From Wolfiporia cocos (Eukaryota; Basidiomycota; Agaricomycetes; Polyporales; Phaeolaceae): a stretch of DNA of 64,000 bases. The first letter of the stretch is position 1. Every line of letters begins with the position of its first letter. Below are positions 54,045 to 64,000 of this stretch, piece after piece. The notes under the pieces are model-generated. The model was given only the letters and a program-made list of their open reading frames with translations, made no database searches and was not told where the DNA came from. The stretch covers positions 62,001-126,000 of the forward strand of contig JACCLO010000005.1 of assembly GCA_029448655.1 (NCBI GenBank), in the 5' to 3' direction. Position numbers and translations under genes: made by a program.

Positions 54045-54740
54045 ATGCCTGGCACTACTGTTCCGGCAATTCCGCATCATGTGCCTCTGTCACAGATTAT
54101 AACGGGCTTGGGAACCCATGTGGCATATAATACCATAAAGGCATAACCATGCAAAGGGTATAAAGCCAAATATCCTTAGGCGCTATAGCAAGTGCCTAGC
54201 GTGGGAATATGAACTACACATATAGTGTGTCCCGCCTATAACAGCTGAGCTGTTATAGTGGCCCTTTTGGCTAAGTGGTATTGGACGCCTGTCCCCATGG
54301 AGCTGCCGGTCTGGGACTGCCAGTGGTACCATGACAGCCTCCTGCTGCAACCCAGGAAGCACGTAAGTCCAGATGCTCCAAGCTGCCTGGATAAAATATT
54401 CAGAGTCATCGCACTTCTGCATGTAGTTGACTATGCAGATCTGCACATTGTTGACCTATCCAAGGGGCAAACTCCCGAGGGGCATGTCGAACTCACAGCG
54501 CAAGTGCGAGATGCTTTGAACGTCAAAGGATTTTTCTATCTAATTAACCACGGACTGTCCAATGCTGAGGTTTGACGAGGTTTATGCAAGTAAATGCAGG
54601 TTCAGCTTGACTAACACGTATATCTGATACATAGAATGAGCGGATGTTAGATATTGCAGAACTGCCATTCATCAGTGTTTCGGAGGAAGAAAAGAAACTT
54701 TACACCAAAAATATCAAAGAACAGATGTCATATGAAGGTG
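54045..54740 (+). pseudogene. 2OG/Fe(II) oxygenase, copy 4, 5' fragment
   Basis: Starts MPGTTVPAIPHHVP (54045), then exon 1 is interrupted from about 54090 by some 320 bp of unrelated sequence. It resumes at about 54419 with DYADLHIVDLSKGQTPEGHV and FFYLINHGLSNAE. After an intron comes ERMLDIAELPFISVSEEEKK, lost after KEQMSYEG at about 54740. The catalytic half is missing. It abuts, tail to tail, the 3' end of the carboxylesterase pseudogene. No stop occurs in the exon portions that remain. Confidence 0.8.
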
Positions 54741-54760
54741 CAAACTGACATCCACTGAAT

Positions 54761-57070
54761 TTACTCACTGATTGCGTCGGTGGCAGTGAAGTAAATGTAT
54801 CTGTTGGCACTGAGGAGGGATATGCTACTATCGCCAAAGAATTCTATAACATCTGAAGTGTGAAATGAGCCAAGGAATGGCATGGATTTCATATGATCGA
54901 ACACTGTGGATATCCGATGAATCAGGAAAGGTGCTCCGATATTAAAAGACAGTTGCAATGCACTAACTCGAAGCTTCACTCACAGTATACCCATGCATCC
55001 TGAGTTCTCAACATTTCTTCTATCCAAAAGCGATGGGGAGCTATGAATACCCAATCTCCTGTGAAAGCTGCAATTCCTTTGGATTGTGGCCTATGAGAAA
55101 GCAGCAGGTAAGTATATGAAAATCAGATCTTGGAAGCTACTCGTACATCAGAGCATATAGGACTCCTGTACCAAATGGAGATCCTTGTATTGTTAGATCG
55201 TGATCAACTTGGAACATACAAAAAGCCACGTGAAGGAACATACTTTATTCGGATCAGATTGGTATGCTTTGCTCACTTCCTCCAGATCGAAGGCTGTGGC
55301 GGCAAGAATGTAGCGGCCAGCCACATCAGCTTACTGCATGACTTACCATGACTAGGTGATGGAAGAGACATATGCTGAATGCACATATTCCAAGAACTGT
55401 TTGTCAGTACTAATACCCAATGTCAGTATGCTTGAAGCACAGGTGTCTATGTACTGATGTAATATTGGTGTTTCCGAGAGAAAACAGTGTCCCCTCGTCT
55501 CCCGTTACCCCACTGATTAACGGAACCTATAAACACAAGTGAGACATACCATCTTGTTTTCTCACAGAGCACCAGCCTTTGCATATAGACCCATTTGCAC
55601 AGTGTGCATCGGGTTACGCACGAACATGTCTCCATCAAGCCTCAGCTGCCACACCAAATCAAGGCTTTGGTATCCATCGGCACCTGGTGTTGCATTGACA
55701 TCCACCATTACTTTCTCATATGGTGCATGACGGAGGCAGGCCAATGTGTCAGGCTCCCCGGCACATCCTACATGCTCGACAAGTACATCGTAGTACAGTT
55801 GTGCATCCGTATAATTCCGCAATGTGGTCAGAGATCCTGATCCCAATTCCTATGGAGCAAATCAGCATATATTGTGTAGATTATGGTGAGGCATACCATG
55901 ATCGCTCCTTGGAAGAGGCCTTTGTTGTCGCCACCATTCTAGATCATGTGGAAACTGACAGACAAGGAGCCTGCGGCATTTCCCCAGCTGAAATCCGTAT
56001 TAATTTGAGCACATATGGTGCACCATATATCAGCAATCAGCTACTCACATTGTGACTTTGCTGGGATCGCCACCGAAAGCGGAGATATGCTGTTGCACCC
56101 AATCTAATGCAAGCCACTCTATTGACAATCATGAGCTCTCTGAGGAGGCTAATACTGAGATGACATACGGTCCCTCAGCCCGATATTCGTGTGCCCAACA
56201 TCAACGACCTCTTAACTGGCTAAAAATCCGAATGCTCATCACCGGAAAAACTATTCTCAGCAATGAATCAATTGAGGATCACACAGACTGACCATTAATT
56301 GTGTGAAACAAAGATGACTGGTTCACCTAGCTCAATGGATCGCTTTACCAGTGCTGTTCCAGGATACAGTGCCACATCACCAAATTCAAAGGCACCTATC
56401 ATACAGGTTGAGCGCCGCTTCCACGCTGCATCAAGGTGATCTCACCACCATAGATCCACTGTGATAAGCAATCTAATCAGCTCATAGTATACATAAGAAC
56501 CAGGAATGGGTGCGTACAAAAATATTACAGGAAGCTTCTCATGTGATCAAGTTGTAGCCGATTTGTACACATTGATGAATAAGCCTACATCACAGTTCTT
56601 CAGCATATATATACAGATGACAAGAGGAGGTGCTTACAGTCCTCAGACATGCTATCAGTGTAGATCTGAATAGAAACATCGAACGGTAAGACACTCAAGA
56701 ATGTAGCGTTCTGTTGTGGACAAGCAGGACCAAATTTGGTAGCTTGTCTGATGCCGTCAAAGGGCCATGGCAACTGCCCGGGAGGAGCAAACCACAAGTC
56801 TCCTAGCCTGCATACACAGTTATCAATGTGTCAGCTCAGACATGATATATTTGATCAATGCCGTATTGTTGTCACGTACAGAAGTTGTGCATATGGAATG
56901 CCTAAGAAGGAGGAGACATCACCCAGAGTACTGCCTTGTATAGCACCAAATGAAAGCTTGATCGTAGGAGAGTCCAAGGGTGGAGCCTGCTCAATGATTT
57001 TGAGGTGTTGAAGTGCAGTTAGCACCAACCGGGCAAGCAATTTGTACATCATCATGCACTTGAGGGGCAT
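54761..57070 (-). pseudogene. Type-B carboxylesterase/lipase, catalytic Ser lost
   Basis: Multi-exon minus-strand gene. N-terminus from about 57070, with a hydrophobic leader (MMMYKLLARLVLTALQHL), then FGAIQGSTLGDVSSFLGIPY, LWFAPPGQLPWPFDGIRQAT, FGPACPQQN and SEDCLFINVYKS. Further downstream: SIELGEPVIFVSHN, DWVQQHISAFGGDPSKVT, the nucleophile elbow, GDEGTLFSL (acid) and LGSFHTSDV (His). The elbow reads G-N-A-A-G (codons on plus 55969-55983) instead of GESAG, so Ser is Ala. In-frame TGA at 56547-56549 and TAG at 55939-55941. The C-terminus ends early at 54761. A secreted esterase in origin; now a pseudogene. Exons after 55500 were only partly resolved. Confidence 0.8.
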
Positions 57071-57302
57071 GTCAAGGACACATGGTCCTGTCACGGAAGC
57101 ATATATACTCCTGAAAGAAATCTGGATGACACTATAGCTCATGACGATGGCATAAGAGGTTCCCACTAATGTGGTATGCCAGGGTTTCGCATATTGCACA
57201 CAGAAGCCGAGCACGGCATGCCAAGATACCATGCACTTGCTCTGCACTTTGGGCGCAGTGCAGGTAAAGGATTTTTGCTGTGAAAAGAGAGTAGTCTGAC
57301 AG

Positions 57303-57840
57303 TGTTACGGCCTGTCCAGTGCACTAGTATATTTTCTTAGACACCTCATTGTGTATGAGGACTTCACGTTCAACTGCTCTCGTGCGCGTCTCATTCCTAG
57401 GGCCTCCACTCAACCATAGGCCCCTTTTCATGTATAACAGCCCTATGCCCATAACCACCATTCCATCTCGTTCTAGCTGATATCATATGTCTAACCATAC
57501 AATTCTTTACATTTCATCTCTTGTTGTGCTCAACCACAATCCTTCTCGTTTATTCCCCTAATATGTTAGCTTGCCCAACTTAGTGGTAGCAGTACCATGG
57601 ACACTATGAGCCCGTATAGCGAACCGTAGTATAAAAACCCAATGTACTTAGCAGTCGAGTTCCTCAGCTTGACCTTGTTGAATGAACAAGGATCTTATAC
57701 TCATTCTCAAAGGTTAAGCAATTAACCCTCAACTTGTATATCGACACTCTCTCTGCAGAGACCAATGAGTAATGCACTACTTGATATGCTGAGTAACTAG
57801 ACTTAGGTATTTCAGCTGAACGGATATTCAATCCATAACA
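57303..57840 (+). mobile_element. Solo LTR, TGTTA...TAACA family (second copy)
   Basis: 538 bp, TGTTACGG...CCATAACA, flanked by GACAG at 57298-57302 and 57841-57845. TATA-like GTAGTATAAAAA near 57628. Same family as 39922-40624. It lies upstream of the carboxylesterase pseudogene. Confidence 0.9.
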
Positions 57841-58269
57841 GACAGTATCATTGCAGTGTACAGCTAGATAGAATGCTTACCAGATACCCTCAAGAGCCGC
57901 CGTTCACGTACCAGGCCATCGGCTCAATACAGAGCAATCGCACCACAGCTGCAACAGAAGTGGAGTAGCAGCTTCAGATAAGAGGCAATTTTGCAGACTG
58001 TTCCGGTCTGGGAGTCAAGATGTGTGGCCAAAGCAGCAGGATATACTCCTTGAAGCCATTTCCGGCAGCCATGTGAGCGTTAGTTGATATGACATTCAGC
58101 GTTACACTCATTGCTTCATGGTTATGATATTCCAGTGCTTCTCTGGGCATTCTAGCACCTGACACCACCTGCATTTGCAATCACAACAGCGTAGATTAGT
58201 GTGGGGTGTTGCAAGACATGAATCAGCTGAGAGTATCGATCAAATCTTGAATGCAGCATATTGTAGTGA
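57841..58269 (-). other. Unrecognised minus-strand coding-like sequence
   Basis: A frame at 58180-57974 contains MSVTLNVISTNAHMAAGNGF and continues to LWPHILTPRPEQSAKL. More coding-like sequence (MLMDAAYANILARPILPMI) lies beyond the solo LTR at 59071-59268, so that LTR may have interrupted one gene. Family not recognised. Confidence 0.3.
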
Positions 58270-59070
58270 TGTCACATTCCTTGTGACGTCTCAGGCTGCC
58301 GGCGCAGAGTCCAAAGGGGAGCCCTAACTAAAGGGCCATAGGCCAGTGGGGCGCATGTCGAAACAATGAGAGTCGTGTCTTCAGAGTAAAGGACGGGGAA
58401 TCGCCCCCAAAGCATTTGTCTTTACTTCTTAGATTGCTAAGTCTAAGGCCTTCAGGGCGCTTAGACCTACTGCTTATATACATGCAAGACCCTAATCTAC
58501 TAGTCAATAGGCATGACCCTAAAGTAGAGGTCTGTGCACATGGTATGGTGCCATAATGCCAGTAATGGCGGCGTATCTGTGTTATGATGACACCACAGTA
58601 ATGTAGGCGCTGGCTTGGTAAAATGACTTTATGTGTCATATGTCAATAGTCAGCGGGCCGCTGGCTAATCCCTATAGGATAAGCGGGCCATGCTAAGAAT
58701 AACACATGAGGTCATATTCTAGACCAGTAATGGTCTAGAGTTGAGATGAGGTCATTAATCCTATTTTTAAGGGATGACATCATGGTAAGCGAGGTCGTTG
58801 ACGACCAACTATTTACTTAGATAAGATAGTAACCTAGGACATAGCCACCTGTGATGGTACCTAGTCCTACTATCTAATCTAGAAAGTTAGTGAGTCACGT
58901 GATCTCTATTCAGTAGATCACGTGATCCGATAATCTTCTACCGCCTTCCAGAGACCTGGGCGTGGTAGAGGCTGTTGTGCTGAGTGCTGTAGGTCAATAG
59001 TACGACCACTGCACGACTTTTATTCTGAAAGAGAGAAAGTATGAGGGATGTCCCAGATAAATCTGTGACA
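58270..59070 (-). mobile_element. Solo LTR, Ty3-type, minus orientation
   Basis: 801 bp. Reads TGTCACAGATTTATCTGGGA from 59070 on the minus strand, like the LTR start of the non-autonomous element. TSD AGTGA at 58265-58269 and 59071-59075. Minus-strand TATA (CTTATATACATG on plus, near 58472) is followed by GCCTTAG, as in A and B. Confidence 0.9.
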
Positions 59071-59268
59071 AGTGAATTGCAAATTTGTCAATCAAAGGAG
59101 GAAGGAGAGGCCCATGAGCAGGGAGATGATCATTGCAGCAGTAGGTTTTGTATCATGGGCAGGATTGGTCTGGCAAGGATGTTGGCATAAGCAGCGTCCA
59201 TGAGCATGTTACACCATTCACACTCAAGGTACTAGTGCTACTTGGTGGAGGCTGAGAGTTGCTAGATG

Positions 59269-60121
59269 TGACACAAGCACAATCTCAAGCAACGGCTCAG
59301 GGGAATAGAACTCACACAAAGGTGTATTCCTGATCTGAGGTGACACAGACCTAAGTCTGTGCGACCGGGCACTGGGGAAACCCTATATATCGGCCTAAAG
59401 GCAGATATCCTATGATTGAGGTGAGACCCAGATGAGGGAGTCAAGATAGGAGTGACAATGGCAGGCGGCACGCAGGGAGACTATAGAGAGGGGCACTAAG
59501 GCCCAAAGTCAAGAATACTAATTCTGGGGAGTACCCACAGAAGTAGTGAGACTATATACATGGGGATGCGCAGGTGCTACAGTACTAGCCCTAAAGTCCT
59601 GGTCTGTGCATACACTAAGGTAACTAGGTAACGATGTGACCATCCATGTAACAGTCAGGTGATAGATGGCCGGTAATGGCCGTTCATCATGTGATGACCC
59701 TGCTAGCACTTCCACCAGCGCTCATAGGTCAGAGCATGGGGTGTAGGGGACATACTAGGCGTAGACCATAGCGTAGACGTACCATACTGGATAATGTAGG
59801 GGAAAAGGCCGAAAAATGTAAGGAAATGTATAAAATTGAAAGAAATGTCACTTTGTGACATGAGGCTACTCAAGGCATACAAGGCCAAGACAAGTCTGGG
59901 GTATTGCCCAGCTCGTCGGCCAGTATATATGCTATTCTACTGTTTGTACATGTTTGGCTGCTGTATATTTATTATGTAAGCTGAAAGTCCATTTATTTGT
60001 AAGTAACCCTATAATGGGGTATAGTACACAGCACAGAGTGTCTGGGGGTCTGGTCTCACATGTGGAGTGTTTGGGGTCTTTGCACATGACTGATAGGCTG
60101 TGTCACAGTTTTCTGGTGACA
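59269..60121 (-). mobile_element. LTR of about 330 bp (minus), split by another LTR
   Basis: On the minus strand it starts TGTCACCAG at 60121 and ends TTGTGTCA at 59269. A G-rich polypurine-like tract (CCCCCCC at about 60133-60139 on plus) precedes the start, so it may be the 3' LTR of an element lost to the right. The solo LTR 59341-59860 is inserted in it. Confidence 0.5.
59341..59860 (-). mobile_element. Solo LTR, Ty3-type, minus orientation
   Basis: 520 bp, TGTCACAAAGTGAC at 59860 on the minus strand, ending TCTGTGTCA at 59341. TSD TGAGG at 59336-59340 and 59861-59865. Minus-strand TATA near 59551. Related to the fragment at 11658-12213. Confidence 0.92.
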
Positions 60122-60122
60122 A

Positions 60123-60404
60123 TGGGTAAATGCCCCCCCTCAGCGTCGAACCAAAGCATTTAAGTATTCAAGTCATGTGATATATAGATAGTTGCATGCT
60201 TGGGGCTCACAGATAAGATAACCCGTATGTAACGTGTCATGTCATGTGGCGCGGCTGTACACATACTTAGGCGCATGCGCACAGGCCATGTAGCTTTAGG
60301 GTAGACTAGCTTAATTACCTGTGGCTTCGCCACAAACGTTATGTCTTAAGAATATATTTTAGTCTCTGCCTGCTCAGCCACTCCTCCACCTCGCTGATGC
60401 TCGG
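60123..60404. other. Spacer between two minus-strand LTRs
   Basis: No gene. Starts with the C-run that may be a polypurine tract on the minus strand; the rest is unassigned. Confidence 0.4.
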
Positions 60405-61006
60405 TGACGCAGACACTCACTAAGACTGAATATAAGTTGAGGGGTGGTGTCGATAGTGGTGAGAGGTATAAGTCAAGCAGTTGGTAAGTGACAACTAGTT
60501 GATTGTCGAGGAGAACTATTCTGAGTCTACAACGTACTCAGAGGCTAGCTTATATACATGAAGGGTAAGACCCGTAACACCGTAGGTAAGACTAGAGATA
60601 CCGCAGGGCGTAGGGTTATGTACCGGTAATGGTACGACCCGAAGCTTGTGATAGTTCCTAAGGTCGCTGACTGAGCATAAGGCTACAGCATGTGACGTGA
60701 GTTAGACCGCTGACTGAGCGAGAGGCAGCGGCAGGTGACGTGAGTCACTAGAAAGCCATGTGACGTGTGGCAACGTATGTTGTGAACTCTTTGTAGGGTC
60801 ACGTGCAGGAAAGATAAGATAGGTCTACAGATAAGACGAGGCGCCGTGATAGGCGCTGAGCTAACGTGCACAAGAGATAAGATAAGAGTTATCTACGAGG
60901 GTGAGATAAGGGTGAGACATAATGTGATACGGAAAGCGAGTAGAACGAGCTGTAGAAAATCAGAGAAAATAGGGAAAAATAGGGAAAAATAAGAGAAACC
61001 GTGACA
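60405..61006 (-). repeat. 3' LTR of element D
   Basis: 602 bp. Minus strand starts TGTCACGG at 61006 and ends CTGCGTCA at 60405. TATA (CTTATATACATG on plus) at 60549-60560. By the A/B spacing the transcript should start near CAGAATAGTTC, predicting GAACTATTCTG as its PBS outside the window. Confidence 0.75.
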
Positions 61007-61020
61007 TTACCCCCTCCTCT
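61007..61020 (-). other. Element D polypurine tract
   Basis: AGAGGAGGGGGTAA on the minus strand, directly 5' of the LTR, nearly the same as in A and B. Confidence 0.75.
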
Positions 61021-61087
61021 AAATTCAGCGTCCCGATGAAGCAGCTAAAAATGCTAGAGCCCACTAAAGGGTTAGACTTTGCTTGCG

Positions 61088-64000
61088 CTACTTGCCTGTG
61101 CTGCCAAAACCCTTTGTACCTCGTTGACCTTGTTGACCGTGTAAGAGATTGTAGGCGTTGGGTGATGAGACATGTTCTTCGGGATAGTACATCCGATGAA
61201 CTAGTAGCTGGGCTACTTTGTCTTTTGCCTTAACTTCGTATGCGGTTGATCCAAGGTTATGAATCATGACTTTGACTTCTCCTCTATAGTCCCAGTCGAT
61301 AACTCCTCCAAGTACGATTAGGCTTTGTTTAGCCATGCTTGACCGGGTTGCCAGTTGTCCGTAATGCCCGTAAGGGAACAGGACTTGAAGTCCTGTCGAT
61401 ATGGTGGCGGTTTGGCCGGGTTGGATTGTTAATCCTTCCATAGCATATATATCGTATCCAGCGGAGTGTGGGGTTCCTTTTACAGGATAGAGTGGAGTCG
61501 CATCTTTGTCACCAAATGGTACGGCGAATTCCAGATAGTCATTGAAGACGATGTTGTCTTCTACGAAGTTTCCATACGGATCTCTTTTCAGCCATCGGCT
61601 GGTGGGTTTGACTGGCCGCTCTTCATCAGAGTCGGACTCGTCTTCCTCGTTGTCCGCGTGCATGGGCCAGTCATCAGGCCAGAGGTATCGATCTCCCACT
61701 TTCCAGTTAGGATCATCGTCAGGTTCAGCAACAGCAATCGTTCGGTGTGCCGAGAGGTGGTTTGTCTGAGCGTTGAAGAACCGGGCTTTGTATTCGTCCA
61801 GTACTTCCTTGGAATGCTCGAGGTTTTCTTCGGGTTCCCATGTATCGTCCTTAGACGTAGAGTCTGACCATCGAACGAGGTACTCAAGTTTCCCTCTTCG
61901 TTTCCGATGATTAAGGATTTCCGATACTTCCCATTCTCTGTCGTCGTCTTCCGAGGGTTCAGGGGACGGCGACCGATCTTCGGTTTGGACGTATGGTACT
62001 AGCTTGGATGCGTGGAATACGGGGTGATATTGACGATATTGTGACCCCATTGTTAATCTGAAGGTCACCGGCGATAAGATTTCTGCAATCTTGAAAGGGC
62101 CGATATATCGTGGGGACAGACTCTTTTCAGATGTCTGGTAATCCTTAGTACTGAGTAGTACTTTATCACCGACGCGTAGATCGAGTTGTTTGTGTCCTCG
62201 ATCGCTGTACCATTTCCATCGTTCAGAAGCTACTTGCATAGCGGCTTTCGCTTCTTGTTGTGCTTTCCATCGTTCGTGTGCGATGTTGTTTAAGTCAGGA
62301 TTGACTGTGCGGGGGAGTTCCTGATCGCTAGGTCCAGCCAGGGGGTGTCTACCTAGTTCGACAAAGAAGGGCGAGTGCCTGGTAGTTTCCGACGCTACGT
62401 TATTGTAAGCAAACTCTGCGGTCGGCAAGAGTCTACTCCGATTGTCTTTGCTATACGAATTGACGTAGCAGCGAAGGTACTGTTCCAGGGTTTGATTAAC
62501 CCTCTCTGTCTGTCCATCGGTTTGCGGATGATAAGCTGTTGACATCGAATGTTCGATATTGAGGAATTGACAGAATTCCTTGAACAGCTTTGACGCGAAT
62601 TGGACGCCTCTATCGCTAATGATCTGACGAGGCAGGCCGTGTAACGGGTAAACCCGTGTATACAAGATATCGGCCAAATCCTTTGTTCCAAACTTGGAAC
62701 TGATTGGATAGAAATGCGCCCTCTTCGTTAGTCGGTCCACTACAACCATAATGGAATCGTAAGTCTTCTTGTTATCGATAGACTTTGGTAGATACATGAT
62801 GAAGTCGATTGTAATGACTTCCCATGGCTGGGTTGGTACGGGATTAGGTTTAAGTAACCCGTACGGCTTCTCAGGTCGACTCTTCATCTTTTGACAGATG
62901 TCGCATTCCTGAACGTACTTCTTAACGAACGTTGATATGCCTGGCCACCAGAAGTTACGAGTTACTAGTTCGTAGGTCTTCCAGCGTCCGAAGTGACCAG
63001 CGGTAACGTGGTCGTGGTGTGCGGCTACTACGCGTCGGCGTGTCTGCTCGACGTTAGGGACATAGACCTTGCCCTTGTGTAGTAGTAAGCCGTTCTCGTA
63101 GTTCCAGTCTTGGAGCTCTTTCTTGAATTCCCTTGGTCCCGATGAGAGAAGGGATTGATAGGACGAAGTTAGCTTATCGTCTTGTAATGCTAAGCGGATA
63201 GCCTCGAGTAAGGACTGGTTAGAGTCTTCGGCCAAAGACGTAGTTTCGTCAGAAGAGGTTTCCAGGGCCCGAATGGCGAATTCGGTCGCAAAAAATTCCG
63301 GTTTAAGGAGGATTTTATCCCTGTTATCGAGTTCCACCCCCTCTTCATGATCTGGCCTCCTGGACAGAGGATCCGCGGTAAGCATTGTCTTTCCGGGCTT
63401 GTGATACAACTTGAAGTTGAATCGAGTTAGGTATAATGCCCAACGTGCCTGTCGTCGTGTAAGCTTTTGCGCCGTCTTGAAGTATGTAAGATTTGCGTGA
63501 TCTGTCCATACTTCGAATACCTTAGGGTGCCCCTCGAGATAATGACGCCATTCTTCGAGTGAACGAATAATAGCAAGGAGTTCCTTGTCATATATCTCGT
63601 AGTTGCGTTCGGCTTCAGTCATAGACTTGCTATAGTAAGCAACAGGATGGTATAAACCATCCTTAGGGTCTAATTGTGAAAGGACTGAGCCGGTTGCGAA
63701 GTCGGAGGCATCGGACTCGATCCTGAAAGGCGAGTCTTGGTCTGGTATTCTAAGAATTGGCGCAGACGTAAAGGCCTTTTTCAGGTCCTCAAACGCCTGT
63801 TGCTCCTTCTCGCCCCAAGCCCATTTCTGGTTCTTGCGGGTGAGCTGTGTGAGTGGTTTGGCCTTGTAAGAAAAGTCCCTAATAAATCGCCTATAGAAAT
63901 TGGCGAAGCCTAAGAAGGCTTGGACTTCCTTAACCTTGGTTGGTTGAGGCCAATCAAGAACCCCTTCGTACTTCTTTGGGTCCATCGCAACGGAGTTATG
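61088..64000 (-). CDS. pol: Element D Pol, partial (end of RT to dUTPase)
   Basis: Open from the right edge through 61088; the window cuts off its 5' part. Order: end of RT (MDPKKYEGVLDWPQPTKVKE, LGFANFYRRFI), RNase H (IESDASDFATGSVLSQLDPK), integrase HHCC finger (HHDHVTAGHFG...CDICQ) and core (TIDFIMYLP, IISDRGVQFASKLF, HPQTDGQTERVNQ). Then a chromodomain (WEVSEILNHRKRRGKLEYLV), the WPDDWP linker, and a dUTPase with all five motifs (SAGYDIYA, TRSSMA, GVIDWDYRGEV, KDKVAQLL, GTKGFGSTGK). No stop or frameshift in the visible part, so D may be intact. It acts inside the virus-like particle and, for integration, in the nucleus. Confidence 0.93.
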   Translation of the reverse strand, partial: HNSVAMDPKKYEGVLDWPQPTKVKEVQAFLGFANFYRRFIRDFSYKAKPLTQLTRKNQKWAWGEKEQQAFEDLKKAFTSAPILRIPDQDSPFRIESDASDFATGSVLSQLDPKDGLYHPVAYYSKSMTEAERNYEIYDKELLAIIRSLEEWRHYLEGHPKVFEVWTDHANLTYFKTAQKLTRRQARWALYLTRFNFKLYHKPGKTMLTADPLSRRPDHEEGVELDNRDKILLKPEFFATEFAIRALETSSDETTSLAEDSNQSLLEAIRLALQDDKLTSSYQSLLSSGPREFKKELQDWNYENGLLLHKGKVYVPNVEQTRRRVVAAHHDHVTAGHFGRWKTYELVTRNFWWPGISTFVKKYVQECDICQKMKSRPEKPYGLLKPNPVPTQPWEVITIDFIMYLPKSIDNKKTYDSIMVVVDRLTKRAHFYPISSKFGTKDLADILYTRVYPLHGLPRQIISDRGVQFASKLFKEFCQFLNIEHSMSTAYHPQTDGQTERVNQTLEQYLRCYVNSYSKDNRSRLLPTAEFAYNNVASETTRHSPFFVELGRHPLAGPSDQELPRTVNPDLNNIAHERWKAQQEAKAAMQVASERWKWYSDRGHKQLDLRVGDKVLLSTKDYQTSEKSLSPRYIGPFKIAEILSPVTFRLTMGSQYRQYHPVFHASKLVPYVQTEDRSPSPEPSEDDDREWEVSEILNHRKRRGKLEYLVRWSDSTSKDDTWEPEENLEHSKEVLDEYKARFFNAQTNHLSAHRTIAVAEPDDDPNWKVGDRYLWPDDWPMHADNEEDESDSDEERPVKPTSRWLKRDPYGNFVEDNIVFNDYLEFAVPFGDKDATPLYPVKGTPHSAGYDIYAMEGLTIQPGQTATISTGLQVLFPYGHYGQLATRSSMAKQSLIVLGGVIDWDYRGEVKVMIHNLGSTAYEVKAKDKVAQLLVHRMYYPEEHVSSPNAYNLLHGQQGQRGTKGFGSTGK

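Larger units (their letters stand above)
60405..64000 (-). mobile_element. Element D: Ty3/gypsy chromovirus, 3' part
   Basis: 3' LTR 60405-61006 preceded (minus strand) by a polypurine tract and a long pol frame that runs off the window. Related to A and B in domain order but clearly a different family. Confidence 0.88.

Noticed and set aside
54268..54278. TGGCTAAGTGG resembling a tRNA/SINE A box inside broken oxygenase copy 4
   Set aside because: No convincing B box (GGTTCGANTCC) within the proper distance, and no tRNA fold.
1..64000. CRISPR arrays, phage or bacterial operons
   Set aside because: The tandem repeats have no unique spacers, and genes show spliceosomal introns and fungal transposons.

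Overview
The window looks like repeat-rich accessory DNA of a filamentous fungus, most likely a mushroom-forming basidiomycete. The evidence is short introns of 49-64 nt in the host genes, a CxC2/KDZ-type transposase fragment, chromodomain Ty3/gypsy elements that end in a dUTPase domain, and isopenicillin-N-synthase-like oxygenase and type-B carboxylesterase genes. There are no bacterial-style operons, rRNA, tRNA or CRISPR. The species is not identifiable by eye.

Layout: 1-735 is a 44-bp minisatellite. 1664-7746 is a complete non-autonomous LTR element (1092-bp LTRs, TSD CAACT) without a credible gene. 7747-11657 holds host-like fragments, a 320-bp tandem duplication and a truncated KDZ transposase. 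11658-12728 holds an LTR fragment and a second array of the 44-bp minisatellite. 12729-18551 is a decayed minus-strand Ty3/gypsy element (C). 18557-38563 is Ty3/gypsy element A, and a relative, B (27481-37483), sits inside A's dUTPase domain. 39922-40624 and 57303-57840 are solo LTRs of another (TGTTA...TAACA) family. 43310-54740 is a same-strand row of four 2-oxoglutarate/Fe(II) oxygenase paralogues. The first is intact (10 exons, 363 aa); the other three are broken, and three TIR elements lie in or among them. 54761-57070 is a convergent carboxylesterase pseudogene. 58270-61006 is a stack of minus-strand LTRs, and 60405-64000 is the 3' part of another dUTPase-bearing Ty3/gypsy element (D).

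The most interesting content is in the retroelements. A and B each encode an accessory protein (ORF1), Gag, and a Pol in the +1 frame (protease, RT, RNase H, integrase, chromodomain, dUTPase). A diverged ORF1 also lies ahead of gag in C. Both the autonomous A/B elements and the geneless 6.1-kb element carry an 11-nt sequence 33 nt downstream of the TATA box. It is perfectly complementary to an 11-nt site 2 nt inside the 5' LTR. The two families have different sequences at this position but keep the pairing, which is the signature of Tf1-type self-primed reverse transcription. The geneless element also shares with A/B a conserved noncoding leader with covarying hairpins and a recurring CCTGACAAGG stem-loop. 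It is therefore probably mobilised by proteins of A/B-like elements.

Coordinates of exons, LTRs and target-site duplications were read by hand. Homology calls come from motif recognition only; no database search was run.
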